Below, one piece after another: positions 15,349 through 24,690 of a stretch of 64,000 bases of DNA. Under the pieces are notes generated by a model. The model was not told the DNA's origin. It saw only the letters and a program-made list of their open reading frames with translations, and searched no databases. The stretch's first letter is position 1. Each line of letters starts with the position of its first letter. The stretch is from Nocardia puris (GTDB lineage Bacteria; Actinomycetota; Actinomycetes; Mycobacteriales; Mycobacteriaceae), in contig NZ_QNRE01000003.1 in NCBI RefSeq assembly GCF_003315035.1, positions 310,001-374,000 of the forward strand. The letters run 5' to 3'. The position numbers were made by a program, and so were the translations under genes.

Positions 15349-16177
15349 TCCCACGACACTCGCCGAGGTGGCCGGCCTGCTGGCCTGCCCGGAGTGCCAC
15401 CTCGGCCTCGAGGTGGCCGACCGGGCGCTGCGCTGCGGCCGCGGCCACAGTTTCGACCTGGCCAAGCAGGGCTACGTCAGCCTGCTGACGGGTGCGTCGA
15501 CCAAGATGACCGGCGATTCCGCCGCCATGCTCGACGCCCGCGCCGCCTTCCAGAGCGAAGGACATTTCGCGCCGATCGCCGACGCGGTGGCCGCCGCCGT
15601 CGGCGGGCACGCGCCCCTGCTCGAGGTCGGCGCGGGCACAGGCTACTACCTGGCCGCCGCGCTGGACGCCGCGCCCGAGGCGCGCGGTATCGCGCTGGAC
15701 GTGGCCAAACCCGCCGCGCGGCGCTGTGCTCGCGCGCATCCGCGCGCCGCCGCGGTGCTGGCCGACGCCTGGCGCGGGCTGCCGGTCCGCGACGGCGTGC
15801 TCGGTGGTGTGCTCTCGGTGTTCGCGCCGCGCAACCCGTCGGAGGTGGCGCGGGTGCTCGGCGCGGACGGACGGTTCGTGGTCGCCGCGCCCACCGACCG
15901 TCATCTCGGCGAACTGGTCGAGCACCTGGGCATGGTCGGCGTGGACCCCGACAAGGACCGCCGCCTCGCCGAGACCATGGCGGGACACTTCGCGCCCGGC
16001 GACCGCACGGTGGTCGAGTACCCGATGAAGCTGGGCCGCGCGGCGGTCGCGGCGGTGGTCGGCATGGGGCCGTCGGCGCACCACGGCACGGACGAGCGCG
16101 CGGCCCGCCTGGCCGCACTCCCCGACCGGGTGGAGGTCACCGCGTCGGTGGTCGTGACGACCTACCGCCCGGTCTGA
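15335..16177 (+). CDS. RlmA-type 23S rRNA (guanine-N1) methyltransferase
   Basis: A 280-aa SAM-dependent methyltransferase. The N-terminal zinc finger (LACPECHLGLEV, LRCGRGHSFD; CxxC...C...H) followed by LAKQGYVSLL is the signature of RlmA(I)/RlmA(II), which methylate G745 or G748 in the exit-tunnel region of 23S rRNA. The RlmA(II) form (TlrB) gives tylosin/mycinamicin resistance. The SAM site is LLEVGAGTGYYLAAAL near residue 87. Which guanine is the target, and whether macrolide resistance follows, cannot be read here. The start GTG 15335 overlaps the DUF3117 gene by 14 nt. Confidence 0.85.
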   Translation: MSPASPTTLAEVAGLLACPECHLGLEVADRALRCGRGHSFDLAKQGYVSLLTGASTKMTGDSAAMLDARAAFQSEGHFAPIADAVAAAVGGHAPLLEVGAGTGYYLAAALDAAPEARGIALDVAKPAARRCARAHPRAAAVLADAWRGLPVRDGVLGGVLSVFAPRNPSEVARVLGADGRFVVAAPTDRHLGELVEHLGMVGVDPDKDRRLAETMAGHFAPGDRTVVEYPMKLGRAAVAAVVGMGPSAHHGTDERAARLAALPDRVEVTASVVVTTYRPV

Positions 16178-16199
16178 GCGGGGCTCGCCGCCGCCCTGA

Positions 16200-16215
16200 C
16201 CGGGGTTCGCCCCGG
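16200..16215. terminator. UUCG-capped stem-loop between convergent genes
   Basis: CCGGGG, loop TTCG, CCCCGG: a perfect 6-bp GC stem with the extra-stable UUCG tetraloop. It lies 22 bp after the methyltransferase stop and faces the 3-prime end of glgA, so it could end transcription from either side. Confidence 0.6.
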
Positions 16216-16390
16216 CACCTGCACGCGCGCCGCGCATCCGGCACCATCCGTCACCGGCTGGCGCGGCGCGTACTCAACGGCTGGTACCCGGCCCGACAGG
16301 CGCCGGCTGGGCACGAGGCGTACGCGGCGGCTGACCTCCAGGCCCCCGCACGCCTCCCGGCCCCCGCACGTCCACCCGGCCGCGACCTGG

Positions 16391-17650
16391 CTACTGCCCC
16401 GGCTGACCCACCCGCTCGGCGCGCGCGTGCCGGTACACCTCGACGGTGCGTTCCGCGATCCGGGACCAGTCGAATTCCGCGATGGCGCGGGCCCGCCCGG
16501 CCGCGCCGAACTCCGCCGCGCGGATCGGATCGCCGGCGACCTCGTTCACCGCGTCGGCCAGATCGCGTTCGTACTTCTCGACGGCGCCCGGGTCGTAGTG
16601 CACCAGCCGTCCGGTGTCGCCGTCGACGACCACCTCGGGGATGCCGCCCACGTCGGAGGCCACCACGGCGGTGGCGCAGGCCATCGCCTCCAGGTTGACG
16701 ATGCCGAGCGGCTCGTAGACCGACGGGCAGACGAAAACGGTGGCGGCGGCGAGGATCTGGCGGATCTGCTCGGTGGGCAGCATCTCGCGCACCCAGAACA
16801 CGTTGCCACGGCGGGCGCGCAGCTCCTCGACGGCGGCCGCGGTCTCTTCGGCGAGCTCCTCGGTGTCGGGCGCGCCCGCGCACAGCACCAGTTGGATGTC
16901 GGGCGCGAAATCGCGTGCGGCGGCGAGGAGGTGCCCCACGCCCTTCTGCCGCGTGATACGCCCGACGAACGCGGCGATGGGTTGGTCGGTGCGCACGCCC
17001 AGCTCGTCGAGTATGTGCCGGGAGCCGGGCTCGGCGGGCCCGGGCTGCCACAGCGTGGCGTCGATCCCGTTGTGCACCACGTGCACCCGGGCGGGGTCGA
17101 TCGCGGGATAGGCGTCGAGCACGTCCCGGCGCATGCCTTCACTGACCGCGATGACGGCGTCGGCGTGCTCCATAGCGTTGCGTTCCGACCACGACGAGAG
17201 CCGATAGCCGCCGCCCAGCTGCTCCGCCTTCCACGGCCGTCGCGGCTCCAGCGAATGCGCGGTGAGTATGTGCGGGACGCCGTAGAGCGTGGCCGCCAGA
17301 TGTCCGGCGAGGCCGGTGTACCAGGTATGCGAATGCACCACATCCACCTCGCCGACGGCGTCGGCCATCCGCAACTGGGTGGACATCATCTGCAACGCGG
17401 CGTTGGCGGCGTACAGCGACGGATCGGGTTGGTGCACCACGGCATCCGCGCGCTCGGCGCCCATGCAGTGCACCGTCACCTCGCACAGCCTGCGCAGCTC
17501 GGCGGTCAGCTGCGTGACGTGCACGCCGGCGCCCCCGTACACCTCAGGGGGATATTCGCGGGTCAGCATCGCGACGCGTAACAGGTCGCCGAGCTGCCCC
17601 GTCTCGCCGGAAACCGCCGTCGAGCGCCCGCCGTCCGTGCCGAAACTCAC
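16391..17650 (-). CDS. glgA: GT4 glycogen synthase/maltosyl-transfer enzyme GlgA (GlgM)
   Basis: A 419-aa GT4 glycosyltransferase. The N-terminal Rossmann domain begins [20 protein letters not shown]. The GT4 donor site features are [15 protein letters not shown] and, further on, [20 protein letters not shown] with the E(x7)E pattern. In mycobacteria this enzyme (Rv1212c) uses ADP-glucose with glucose-1-phosphate to make maltose-1-phosphate for alpha-glucan, as well as extending chains. The start GTG 17650 is supported by TACTTT 6 nt upstream (leaderless); ATG 17569 is an alternative nearer the mycobacterial N-terminus. It is divergent from glgC, which supplies ADP-glucose. Confidence 0.92.
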   Translation of the reverse strand: MSFGTDGGRSTAVSGETGQLGDLLRVAMLTREYPPEVYGGAGVHVTQLTAELRRLCEVTVHCMGAERADAVVHQPDPSLYAANAALQMMSTQLRMADAVGEVDVVHSHTWYTGLAGHLAATLYGVPHILTAHSLEPRRPWKAEQLGGGYRLSSWSERNAMEHADAVIAVSEGMRRDVLDAYPAIDPARVHVVHNGIDATLWQPGPAEPGSRHILDELGVRTDQPIAAFVGRITRQKGVGHLLAAARDFAPDIQLVLCAGAPDTEELAEETAAAVEELRARRGNVFWVREMLPTEQIRQILAAATVFVCPSVYEPLGIVNLEAMACATAVVASDVGGIPEVVVDGDTGRLVHYDPGAVEKYERDLADAVNEVAGDPIRAAEFGAAGRARAIAEFDWSRIAERTVEVYRHARAERVGQPGQ

Positions 17651-17656
17651 CGGTTC

Positions 17657-17711
17657 AAAGTAGACGCTCGACTGCGCAGGGGCCACCCGCGCCCGCACTT
17701 CACGGTAGTTT
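17657..17711. promoter_or_regulatory. Back-to-back leaderless promoters of glgA and glgC
   Basis: On the minus strand TACTTT (17657-17662) is 6 nt before the glgA GTG. On the plus strand TAGTTT (17706-17711) is 7 nt before the glgC GTG. Only 68 bp separate the two start codons, so the -35 regions share the interval between the hexamers and the two genes could be co-regulated. Confidence 0.5.
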
Positions 17712-17718
17712 GTGGACT

Positions 17719-18933
17719 GTGAGGAGCCAGCCGCACGTATTAGGGATCGTGCTCGCCGGTGGCGAGGGCAAGCGCCTGTTCCCGCTCACCGCCGACCGGG
17801 CCAAGCCCGCGGTCCCGTTCGGGGGTGCGTACCGGCTCATCGACTTCGTGCTGAGCAACCTGGTCAACGCGGGCTTCCTGCGGCTGTGCGTGCTCACCCA
17901 GTACAAGTCGCATTCGCTGGACCGCCACATCTCCCAGACCTGGCGGCTGTCCGGGTTCGGCGGCGAGTACATCACGCCGGTGCCCGCGCAGCAGCGGCTC
18001 GGCCCGCGCTGGTACACGGGCAGCGCCGACGCGATCATGCAGTCGCTGAACCTGATCTACGACGAGGACCCCGACTACATCGTGGTGTTCGGCGCCGACC
18101 ACGTGTACCGGATGGACCCCGAGCAGATGCTGGCGCACCACATCGAGTCCGGCGCGGGCGTCACGGTGGCGGGCATCCGGGTGCCGCGCAGCGAGGCGAG
18201 CGCGTTCGGCTGCATCGATTCCGACGAGTCCGGGCGCATCACCCAGTTCCTGGAGAAGCCGGCGCACCCGCCGGGCACCCCCGACGACCCCAATGTCACC
18301 TTCGCCTCGATGGGCAACTACGTGTTCACCACCAAGGTGCTGGTGGACTCGATCCGCGCCGACGCCGACAACTCCGACTCCGACCACGACATGGGCGGCG
18401 ACATCATCCCCGCGCTGGTCGCGGCGGGCGAGGCGGGCGTCTACGACTTCGCCGACAACGAGGTGCCCGGCGCCACCGAACGCGACCGCGGCTACTGGCG
18501 CGACGTGGGCACCATCGACGCGTTCTACGACGCGCACATGGACCTGGTCTCGGTGCACCCGGTGTTCAACCTCTACAACAAGCACTGGCCCATCCGCGGC
18601 GCGGCCGAGAACCTGCCGCCCGCCAAGTTCGCCCAGGGCGGGCTGGCCCAGGAGTGCATCGTCGGGGCGGGCAGCATCCTGTCGGCGGCCACGGTGCGCA
18701 CCTCGGTGCTCAGCTCCAACGTGATGGTCGACGACGGCGCCACCGTGGAGGGCTGCGTCCTCATGCCGGGCGTGCGGATCGGGCGCGGCGCGGTGGTGCG
18801 GCACGCGATTCTGGACAAGAACGTGGTGGTGGGCGAGGGCGAGATCATCGGCGTGGACCTCGAGCGCGACCGCGATCGCTTCGCCGTCAGCAACGGCGGT
18901 GTGGTGACCGTCGGCAAGGGTGTGTGGGTGTAG
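17719..18933 (+). CDS. glgC: Glucose-1-phosphate adenylyltransferase
   Basis: A 404-aa enzyme that makes ADP-glucose from ATP and glucose-1-phosphate for glycogen, capsular alpha-glucan and trehalose precursors. It shows the nucleotidyl-transferase motif [30 protein letters not shown], the substrate motif [20 protein letters not shown] and a C-terminal left-handed beta-helix ([32 protein letters not shown]). Length equals the mycobacterial GlgC. The start is set at GTG 17719 because the -10 TAGTTT is 7 nt before it; a TTG at 17710 is in frame but less likely. Convergent with the small membrane protein gene, 3 bp apart. Confidence 0.95.
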   Translation: MRSQPHVLGIVLAGGEGKRLFPLTADRAKPAVPFGGAYRLIDFVLSNLVNAGFLRLCVLTQYKSHSLDRHISQTWRLSGFGGEYITPVPAQQRLGPRWYTGSADAIMQSLNLIYDEDPDYIVVFGADHVYRMDPEQMLAHHIESGAGVTVAGIRVPRSEASAFGCIDSDESGRITQFLEKPAHPPGTPDDPNVTFASMGNYVFTTKVLVDSIRADADNSDSDHDMGGDIIPALVAAGEAGVYDFADNEVPGATERDRGYWRDVGTIDAFYDAHMDLVSVHPVFNLYNKHWPIRGAAENLPPAKFAQGGLAQECIVGAGSILSAATVRTSVLSSNVMVDDGATVEGCVLMPGVRIGRGAVVRHAILDKNVVVGEGEIIGVDLERDRDRFAVSNGGVVTVGKGVWV

Positions 18934-18936
18934 CCG

Positions 18937-19272
18937 TCAGGGCTGCGGCGCGATGCAGAACGGCTCGCACGGGCCCGGTGTGCGGGTCACCCCGGGCGAG
19001 GGCGCCTCGTCACCGAAATCGGCGGTGGAGACCAGCGCGGCCAGCACCACGGCGATCACCAGCAGGATCCCGAACACGACGGCCGCGCCAGCCCAGTCCT
19101 CCGGCCGGTTGCGCTGCTGATCGTCGTCGTTCCTGAACATCGGCTGCTGCCCTTCCGCCCCGGACCATCCGAACACATCGGCGTCGTCGCGGAAAGACCC
19201 CACGGTGTCGTAGCGGCCGCCGGACGGGCGGGGGCTCGGGTGGGCGCGCCGGATTCGCTGCTGTCGCTTCAC
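18937..19272 (-). CDS. Small single-pass membrane protein, hypothetical
   Basis: A 111-aa protein with an Arg/Asp-rich cytosolic half, one membrane helix (AAVVFGILLVIAVVLAALV, about residues 63-82) and a short exterior tail with two Cys (GPCEPFCIAP). The start is taken as GTG 19272, though an internal ATG giving 67 aa (MFRNDDDQQR) is also plausible. No family recognised. Convergent with glgC and upstream-divergent from nothing nearby, so it is probably a single-gene unit. Confidence 0.6.
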   Translation of the reverse strand: MKRQQRIRRAHPSPRPSGGRYDTVGSFRDDADVFGWSGAEGQQPMFRNDDDQQRNRPEDWAGAAVVFGILLVIAVVLAALVSTADFGDEAPSPGVTRTPGPCEPFCIAPQP

Positions 19273-19375
19273 TGACGATCCTTCGTGCGGAATGCCACGC
19301 CTCCCGGCGCGGCGGTCTATCTGTGCGCGTTGCGGGTGACCGCGCCGTCACCGCCACGAGTGTGCACCCGCGCGG

Positions 19376-20008
19376 CTACCCGCGCGACGCGCACAGCAGC
19401 CCGTCGCCCACCGGGATCAGCACGCTGGTGAGTTCGGGATGTTCGGCGATCGCCCGCGTGGCCGCGCGGACCGACTGGGTGGCCGGATCGCGCTGCGCCG
19501 GATCGGGCACCCGCCCGCCCAGCAGCGCGTTGTGCAGCACGATCGCGCCGCCCTCGCGCAACAGCCGCACACCCTGTTCCACGTATTCGGGGTGCTCGAG
19601 CGGCGCGGCATCGATGAAGACCAAGTCGTAGGCGCCGTCGGCGAGGCGGGGCAGCACGTCCAGGGCGCGACCGTTGATGAGCCTGGTGCGGGCGGGCGGG
19701 ATATCGGCGGCCCGGAATGCCTCCTTGGCCGCCCGCTGATGCTCCGGTTCGGAATCGATGGTGGTCAGCGTGCCGTCCTCGCGCATGCCGTCGAGCAGCC
19801 ACAGGCCGCTGATGCCCGCGCCGGTGCCGACCTCGACGACCGCCCGCGCGCCCAGCAGCTGGGCGTACATGCTCAGCAGCGCACCGACCGACGGCGGTAC
19901 GGGTGCCGCACCCAATTCGGTGGCGCGCTCGCGCGCGCTGACGAGGATCTCGTCCTCCACGACGGATTCCTCCACGTAGGAGAGATTTCGCTCCAGGTTC
20001 GATGCCAC
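19376..20008 (-). CDS. O-methyltransferase family protein
   Basis: A 210-aa class I SAM-dependent methyltransferase of the catechol/caffeoyl-CoA O-methyltransferase type. It has [16 protein letters not shown] (SAM motif I), [12 protein letters not shown] (motif II) and [17 protein letters not shown] (metal/catalytic region), with the usual DN pair partly replaced ([10 protein letters not shown]). From memory the mycobacterial counterpart Rv1220c sits in the same place, divergent from sigE. Substrate unknown. Start at ATG 20008. Confidence 0.87.
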   Translation of the reverse strand: MASNLERNLSYVEESVVEDEILVSARERATELGAAPVPPSVGALLSMYAQLLGARAVVEVGTGAGISGLWLLDGMREDGTLTTIDSEPEHQRAAKEAFRAADIPPARTRLINGRALDVLPRLADGAYDLVFIDAAPLEHPEYVEQGVRLLREGGAIVLHNALLGGRVPDPAQRDPATQSVRAATRAIAEHPELTSVLIPVGDGLLCASRG

Positions 20009-20077
20009 GGGTATGAGGCTAATGCGGTGCGGCTCTCAGCGGCGTCCCGACAACGCGCTTTCCGCGCGGATCGGTTT

Positions 20078-20095
20078 TCTCAGGTGTCCCTCAGG
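20078..20095 (+). promoter_or_regulatory. Direct repeats resembling an OmpR-family (MprA-like) site upstream of sigE
   Basis: TCTCAGG (20078-20084) and CCTCAGG (20089-20095) repeat with 11-bp spacing, one helical turn, as expected for a dimer of an OmpR-type response regulator. In mycobacteria MprA controls sigE through paired CTCAG-type repeats; the assignment to MprA here is inference from that knowledge. Confidence 0.4.
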
Positions 20096-20170
20096 ATCTC
20101 CATATCCGGGCCATATCAGGACAGGAAAGAGTGAAGGCACCAGACCAGCCGACCGTGTCACACGGGGCTC

Positions 20171-20198
20171 GGGAACAACGACATACAGGTAGTCGGTT
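20171..20198 (+). promoter_or_regulatory. Possible ECF-sigma promoter upstream of sigE
   Basis: GGGAAC (20171-20176) followed after 17 nt by CGGTT (20194-20198) resembles the GGGAAC / CGTT pattern of SigE and SigH promoters. It lies about 85 bp before the sigE ATG and could give self-amplification. The -10 is imperfect. Confidence 0.35.
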
Positions 20199-20282
20199 GT
20201 ATCTCGTACGCGAGGGTCCGTGACCCGGACCCGCGTGCCGCCCCGAGTTCTACGGTCCTTAGCAGGAGGTAGCCCCATCCAC

Positions 20283-20990
20283 ATGGTCACAGGTTCGTTC
20301 GCGGCGCAGGGGCGCTCCGAGGTCGCCGAGGCGTCGCCCGCCCTGCCACCCGAGTACGCCACGCTGCCCGAGCAGATCGTCGCGCCCGAGGACGCCGACA
20401 TCGATCCCGCCGACCTCACCGGCACCGCAGCCTTCGACGCGACCGGCGACCGGTCGGTCATGCCCTCCTGGGACGAGCTGGTCCGCGAGCACGCCGACCG
20501 CGTCTACCGGCTGGCCTACCGCCTCTCCGGCGACGCGCAGGACGCCGAGGACCTCACCCAGGAGACGTTCATCCGGGTGTTCCGGTCGCTGTCGAACTAC
20601 CAGCCGGGCACCTTCGAGGGCTGGCTGCACCGCATCACGACCAACCTGTTCCTGGACATGGTCCGCCGCCGCAACCGCATCCGCATGGAAGCGCTGCCCG
20701 AGGACTACGACCGGGTGCCCGCCGAGGGACCCGGCCCCGAGCAGGTCTACCACGACGCCAGGCTCGATCCCGACCTGCAATCCGCCCTCGACGCCCTGGC
20801 GCCGGAGTTCCGCGCCGCGGTCGTGCTGTGTGACATCGAGGGCCTGTCCTACGAGGAGATCGGCGCCACGCTCGGCGTGAAGCTGGGCACCGTGCGCAGC
20901 CGCATCCACCGCGGGCGTCAGGCACTGCGCGAGCACCTTGCGCATAATGGAACACACCAGCGGTTCGCCGCTGACGCGAACATCGGGTGA
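20283..20990 (+). CDS. sigE: ECF RNA polymerase sigma factor SigE
   Basis: A 235-aa ECF sigma factor for envelope stress. Sigma region 2 is at about 60-130 ([50 protein letters not shown]) and region 4 at about 165-215 ([39 protein letters not shown]). The N-terminal extension of about 50 residues is typical of mycobacterial-type SigE. The start is uncertain: ATG 20283 is 13 nt after AGGAGGT, and in-frame GTGs exist upstream to 20220. It is followed directly by rseA and htrA, the anti-sigma and protease of the same pathway. Confidence 0.93.
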   Translation: MVTGSFAAQGRSEVAEASPALPPEYATLPEQIVAPEDADIDPADLTGTAAFDATGDRSVMPSWDELVREHADRVYRLAYRLSGDAQDAEDLTQETFIRVFRSLSNYQPGTFEGWLHRITTNLFLDMVRRRNRIRMEALPEDYDRVPAEGPGPEQVYHDARLDPDLQSALDALAPEFRAAVVLCDIEGLSYEEIGATLGVKLGTVRSRIHRGRQALREHLAHNGTHQRFAADANIG

Positions 20991-21045
20991 TCGGCCGGAA
21001 GGCGTCGCCCGGATCAGAGCACGTCGTCGGAAGGGTGAGCACCGC

Positions 21046-21465
21046 ATGAGTGGCGAGTCCAGTACGTTCGGTCATCCGCCGCACGGGGCGGACCGGCGAA
21101 CGCAGGGCCGCACGCCCCGGTTCGCGCCGACCGAGCACCTGGCCAGCGAGGCGGTCGTCGCCTACGTGGACGGCGAACTGCGCATGAACGCGTATCTGCG
21201 CGCCGCCCAGCACATCTCGGTCTGCCCGGAGTGCGCGGCCGAGGTGGACGCCCAGCAGCAGGCGCGCATCGCGCTGCGCCAGTCGGGCCCGATCTCCATC
21301 CCGCGCGGGCTGCACGACAGCCTGACCCGCATCCCGCTCGCCGAACTGCCCGGCGGCACCACCGAGGGGCGCGGCGTCGGCGGAAACACCCGCAACGAGG
21401 CTGTTTTCGGTTTTCTGCCGGATTCGCGCACCGCGACCCGGTGGGCAGCGTGGTGGCGCAAGTAG
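21046..21465 (+). CDS. rseA: Anti-sigma-E factor, ZAS type
   Basis: A 139-aa cytoplasmic anti-sigma factor. It has the zinc-associated signature H-x3-C-x2-C in HISVCPECAAEV, preceded by SEAVVAYVDGELRMNAYLR. In mycobacteria RseA binds SigE until phosphorylated by PknB and degraded by ClpC1P2, or oxidised; the same is expected here. No membrane helix is present, unlike proteobacterial RseA. It starts 55 bp after sigE at ATG 21046 with GGAAGGGTG upstream. The C-terminal part (TATRWAAWWRK) is unusually Trp-rich. Confidence 0.9.
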   Translation: MSGESSTFGHPPHGADRRTQGRTPRFAPTEHLASEAVVAYVDGELRMNAYLRAAQHISVCPECAAEVDAQQQARIALRQSGPISIPRGLHDSLTRIPLAELPGGTTEGRGVGGNTRNEAVFGFLPDSRTATRWAAWWRK

Positions 21466-21475
21466 AGTTTTCCGC

Positions 21476-23029
21476 GTGACCACCGAAGCGAGGAACACCG
21501 GACCCGTGCCGGACGGGCGGCCCACCGAGGGCGACACCCCCGATTCGGCGGCCGACAGGGGGACCCTGAGGCCGCCGGACGCGCCCGTGCTCGGCCCCCG
21601 CCCGGTGGTACGTCCCCACATCGACAACCACACCGCGCACACGTTCCGCAGGCCGTCCGGCCAGAGCGGGTCGTTCGCACCCCGCGCCGCGACGCCCGCC
21701 GCGCCCGCGGCGCCGGATCTGCCGCAGGCCCGTCCGCCCGACGCGGTGCTGGCCGAGGCGTTCGGCCGCCCCGAGGGCTCCGACGAGCTGTTGCAGCGCG
21801 ATCCCGGCGCCGCGGGTTCGGCCCCGGCCACCGCCGCGCCCGCCGATCCGTGGCGCGATCCGCACGCCGCCGCCCGTCTGGGCGCGCCCGCGATCCCCAC
21901 GCCCGAACCGCAGCCGCTGCCGCAGTACCGCAAGCTCACCGCCCGCGAAGTCCTCTTCGGTTCTCGCGTGGCGCCCAAGGCGCTGGCGCTGCTGGCCGCC
22001 ATCGCGCTCGGCATCGGTCTCCTCGGCGGCTTGGCGGGCCGGCTCACCGCCGAGCAGACCACCAATCTCACCTCCCGCAAGGTCACCCTGGAGCAGACCG
22101 AGGGCATCGAGCAGCCGCACGGCCAGATCGCCAAGGTCGCCGACGCGGTGCTGCCGTCGGTGGTGTCGATCCGGGTCACCGTGGGCGACAACGGCGCGAC
22201 CGGTTCCGGCGTCGTCATCGACGGCGCGGGCTACGTGGTGACCAATAACCACGTCATCTCGATGGCCGCGCAGGACACCAGCGGCCGCGCCGTCATCCGG
22301 CTCACCTTCGCCGACGGCAGCCGCGTGCCCGCCGAGATCGTCGGCCGCGATCCCAAGACCGACCTCGCGGTGCTGAAGGTCGACGTCAAGAACCTCACGG
22401 TCGCCACGCTGGGCAAGTCCGACGAGGTCCAGGTCGGCGACGACGTGCTGGCCGTCGGTTCGCCACTGGGGCTGAGCAAGACCGTCACCTCGGGCATCGT
22501 CAGCGCCCTGCACCGCCCGGTGAAGCTGTCCGGCGAAGGCACCGACACCAACGCGGTGATCGACGCCGTGCAGACCGACGCCTCCATCAACCCGGGTAAC
22601 TCCGGTGGCGCGCTGGTGGACATGCAGGGCCGCGTGGTGGGCATCAACACCGCCATCCGCAGCGAGACCGGCGGTTCGGTGGGCCTCGGCTTCGCCATCC
22701 CGGTCGACACCATGACCGAGGTGGCGCAGACCCTGATCCGCGACGGCGTGATGCACCATCCGATGATCGGCGTGGCCGCCAACACCCGCACCGTCGCCAA
22801 CGAGGTGATGAGCGGCGCGGCCGTGGCCGATGTGGTGGCGGGCGGTCCCGCCGCCAAGGCGGGCATCGTCGAGGGCGATGTGATCGTGCGGGTGGGCGAC
22901 CGCGAGGTCACCGGTCCGGACGAGCTGATCGTCGCGGTGCAGTCGCACGAGATCGGCGACACGGTGAACGTGCGGTTGATCCGTGATGGCAGGCAGGTGG
23001 ATGTGCCTGTGACGTTGGAGTCCGACTGA
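21476..23029 (+). CDS. htrA: HtrA-type membrane-anchored serine protease
   Basis: A 517-aa protein. A long disordered Pro/Ala-rich cytosolic region (1-155) is followed by one membrane helix (ALALLAAIALGIGLLGGLAG, about 165-185). The trypsin-like protease then shows His in VVTNNHVISM, Asp in PKTDLAVLKV and Ser in INPGNSGGALVD. A C-terminal PDZ domain (about 425-510, MIGVAANTRTV, GGPAAKAGIVEGDVIVRVGD) completes it. It performs extracytoplasmic quality control downstream of SigE. GTG 21476 is 10 bp after rseA, with TAGAGT 7 nt upstream, so an internal leaderless promoter is possible in addition to read-through from sigE. Confidence 0.93.
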   Translation: MTTEARNTGPVPDGRPTEGDTPDSAADRGTLRPPDAPVLGPRPVVRPHIDNHTAHTFRRPSGQSGSFAPRAATPAAPAAPDLPQARPPDAVLAEAFGRPEGSDELLQRDPGAAGSAPATAAPADPWRDPHAAARLGAPAIPTPEPQPLPQYRKLTAREVLFGSRVAPKALALLAAIALGIGLLGGLAGRLTAEQTTNLTSRKVTLEQTEGIEQPHGQIAKVADAVLPSVVSIRVTVGDNGATGSGVVIDGAGYVVTNNHVISMAAQDTSGRAVIRLTFADGSRVPAEIVGRDPKTDLAVLKVDVKNLTVATLGKSDEVQVGDDVLAVGSPLGLSKTVTSGIVSALHRPVKLSGEGTDTNAVIDAVQTDASINPGNSGGALVDMQGRVVGINTAIRSETGGSVGLGFAIPVDTMTEVAQTLIRDGVMHHPMIGVAANTRTVANEVMSGAAVADVVAGGPAAKAGIVEGDVIVRVGDREVTGPDELIVAVQSHEIGDTVNVRLIRDGRQVDVPVTLESD

Positions 23030-23050
23030 CCTTTCGCGCCGAAGTGCGGG

Positions 23051-23056
23051 TAGCCT
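23051..23056 (+). promoter_or_regulatory. Leaderless -10 element of tatB
   Basis: TAGCCT ends 6 nt before the tatB GTG, and there is no Shine-Dalgarno. This suggests tatB has its own promoter besides read-through from htrA. Confidence 0.5.
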
Positions 23057-23062
23057 GGTCTC

Positions 23063-23479
23063 GTGTTCAGCAACATCGGGTGGGGCGAGATGATGATCCT
23101 GCTCGTCGCCGCCCTCGTCATCCTCGGGCCGGAGCGGTTGCCCGGCGCCGTGCGCTGGACCACGCAGAGCCTGCGACAGATCCGCGACTACGCCAGCGGC
23201 GCCACCGCCCAGCTGAAGAACGAGCTCGGCCCGGAGTTCGAGGATCTGCGCAAACCGCTGGCCGACCTGAACGAGCTGCGCGGGATGACGCCGCGCTCGA
23301 TGGTCACCAAGCACCTGCTCAACGGCGACGACTCGGTGCTGCGCAGCCTCGAGAAGGCGGTGCCCACCAAGGACGAGTTGTACGGCGCCAACAGCGGAAT
23401 GCCGGATCACCCGAAGCCGAAGCTGGAAAAACCGTTGGCGCACAATGAACGTCCGCCGATCGATTCCGACGCCACCTGA
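23063..23479 (+). CDS. tatB: Sec-independent translocase subunit TatB
   Basis: A 138-aa twin-arginine translocase component. It has a short N-terminal membrane helix ([12 protein letters not shown]), the Pro-kinked hinge [11 protein letters not shown] and an amphipathic helix ([20 protein letters not shown]) with FEDLRKPL, then a charged tail. The FxNIGxxE start ([11 protein letters not shown]) is the TatB type rather than TatA. It follows htrA by 33 bp, the conserved mycobacterial order. Start GTG 23063. Confidence 0.93.
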   Translation: MFSNIGWGEMMILLVAALVILGPERLPGAVRWTTQSLRQIRDYASGATAQLKNELGPEFEDLRKPLADLNELRGMTPRSMVTKHLLNGDDSVLRSLEKAVPTKDELYGANSGMPDHPKPKLEKPLAHNERPPIDSDAT

Positions 23480-23565
23480 CCGGTGTGTCGCCCGGCGCGT
23501 CGTCGGAAAATGCCCGGTGAGGCCGAAACAGACTGGGCCGTCGCGCAGTACGCGATGTCAACGGC

Positions 23566-23597
23566 TCTAGACACCTGACGCTGTTCAGCTGTCTAGA
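23566..23597. promoter_or_regulatory. 32-bp dyad overlapping the promoter of the HTH gene
   Basis: TCTAGACA (23566-23573) and TGTCTAGA (23590-23597) are perfect inverted copies. Inside them CTGA (23575-23578) and TCAG (23585-23588) also mirror each other around the centre CGCTGT. TAGACT (23594-23599) in the right arm is 6 nt before the ATG, matching a leaderless -10, so a bound protein would block it. Autoregulation by the product of 23606-24463 is the simplest reading. Confidence 0.65.
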
Positions 23598-23605
23598 CTT
23601 CGCAC

Positions 23606-24463
23606 ATGTCGGCCGATGACGTGGCGCGAGTCTTCGCAATCGAGGACAAAGTCGAAAGACTCAAGGCGGCCACCGAGGGGGTGGCGGCGGCGCAGCAGAC
23701 GATCAACGAACTCACGCGGATCCGCAGGGCGGTCATCAGGGAGCTCCACGCCGAGGGGTGGACGTTCGCCAGAATCGGTGCGGCCGCGGGACTTTCCCGT
23801 GCGCGCATCCACCAGGTGAGCACGCAGGGGCCCGCACCGGAGGGGTTGTTCTTCGGGCACGGGTCGCTCACGATCCTCACCCCCGAGGTGCGGGCCGGGC
23901 GGGTGCTCGGCGCACCCGATCCCAGCGCGTCGGCGCGGTTGGTGGAGCTGTTGCGCGAACTCGGGTTCGCCGTGTCGGTGGAGACTTTTGCGCCGGGACG
24001 GCCCGTGGACCTGAACCGGGACGGGCTGATCGTGCTCGGCGGGCCCGAGCTGTCGCCCAACCTGCGCCAGCTGGTGGCCGCCGATCCGCGCTTGCGGCGC
24101 ACCGTGGTTCGGGCGGGCGACGCGCGGCGCGGCATCGAGGACCGGGCGGCCCGGCGCGTGTACCGGCCCGCGGGGCCGGAACCGCACGACATCGCGTACC
24201 TGGCGCGGCTGCCGCGGCCCGACGGGCGCGGGACCTGCCTGGTGATCGACGGGCTGCATCCGCCCGGTTCACTGGGGGCGGTGCGCCTGCTGGCCACCCG
24301 GCTGGCCACCCTGCACGAACGCGCGGCGACCCACCTGTTCTCGGTGCTGGTCGCCGTGCGCTACGACCGCACCAGCGGCGAACCGGTCGACGCGGATCTG
24401 CTCACCCCGGTGTACCGCCACGACGGCGATCATCGCCCCTTGCGGCCGCGCCCGCGCCGCTGA
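23606..24463 (+). CDS. HTH regulator with an unrecognised effector domain
   Basis: A 285-aa cytoplasmic protein. Residues 1-72 form a coiled stretch followed by a sigma-region-4-like helix-turn-helix (GWTFARIGAAAGLSRARIHQ). From residue 75 comes an alpha/beta domain of about 190 residues with alternating strands: GSLTILTPEV, LGFAVSVETF, DGLIVLGGPELSPNL, TCLVIDGLHP and HLFSVLVAVRY. The segment IVLGGPELSPN resembles ligand-binding loops of Rossmann-like sensor domains, but I cannot name the family. A perfect dyad covers its promoter and the mRNA is probably leaderless, so it looks like a one-component self-regulating switch. No partner gene is adjacent. Confidence 0.75.
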   Translation: MSADDVARVFAIEDKVERLKAATEGVAAAQQTINELTRIRRAVIRELHAEGWTFARIGAAAGLSRARIHQVSTQGPAPEGLFFGHGSLTILTPEVRAGRVLGAPDPSASARLVELLRELGFAVSVETFAPGRPVDLNRDGLIVLGGPELSPNLRQLVAADPRLRRTVVRAGDARRGIEDRAARRVYRPAGPEPHDIAYLARLPRPDGRGTCLVIDGLHPPGSLGAVRLLATRLATLHERAATHLFSVLVAVRYDRTSGEPVDADLLTPVYRHDGDHRPLRPRPRR

Positions 24464-24690
24464 TCGGATGCCGATCGATTGCCGGTGCACCGAAAGCGCC
24501 ACGGGCGCACGCAGATAGAGCCGCGGCGGTTTTCCTGTGGCGCATGTCACCCCACCCTCTTATCGTCGTCTTACGAGTCGATGTTTAGATAGCCGTCGAG
24601 TAACTGTCGTCCGGGTAGGTGAGCATTCATGGCACACGAGACACGCACACACGCCGGCCGCGGCCCGAGCCGCCGTTGCGGGGAGTCGCG

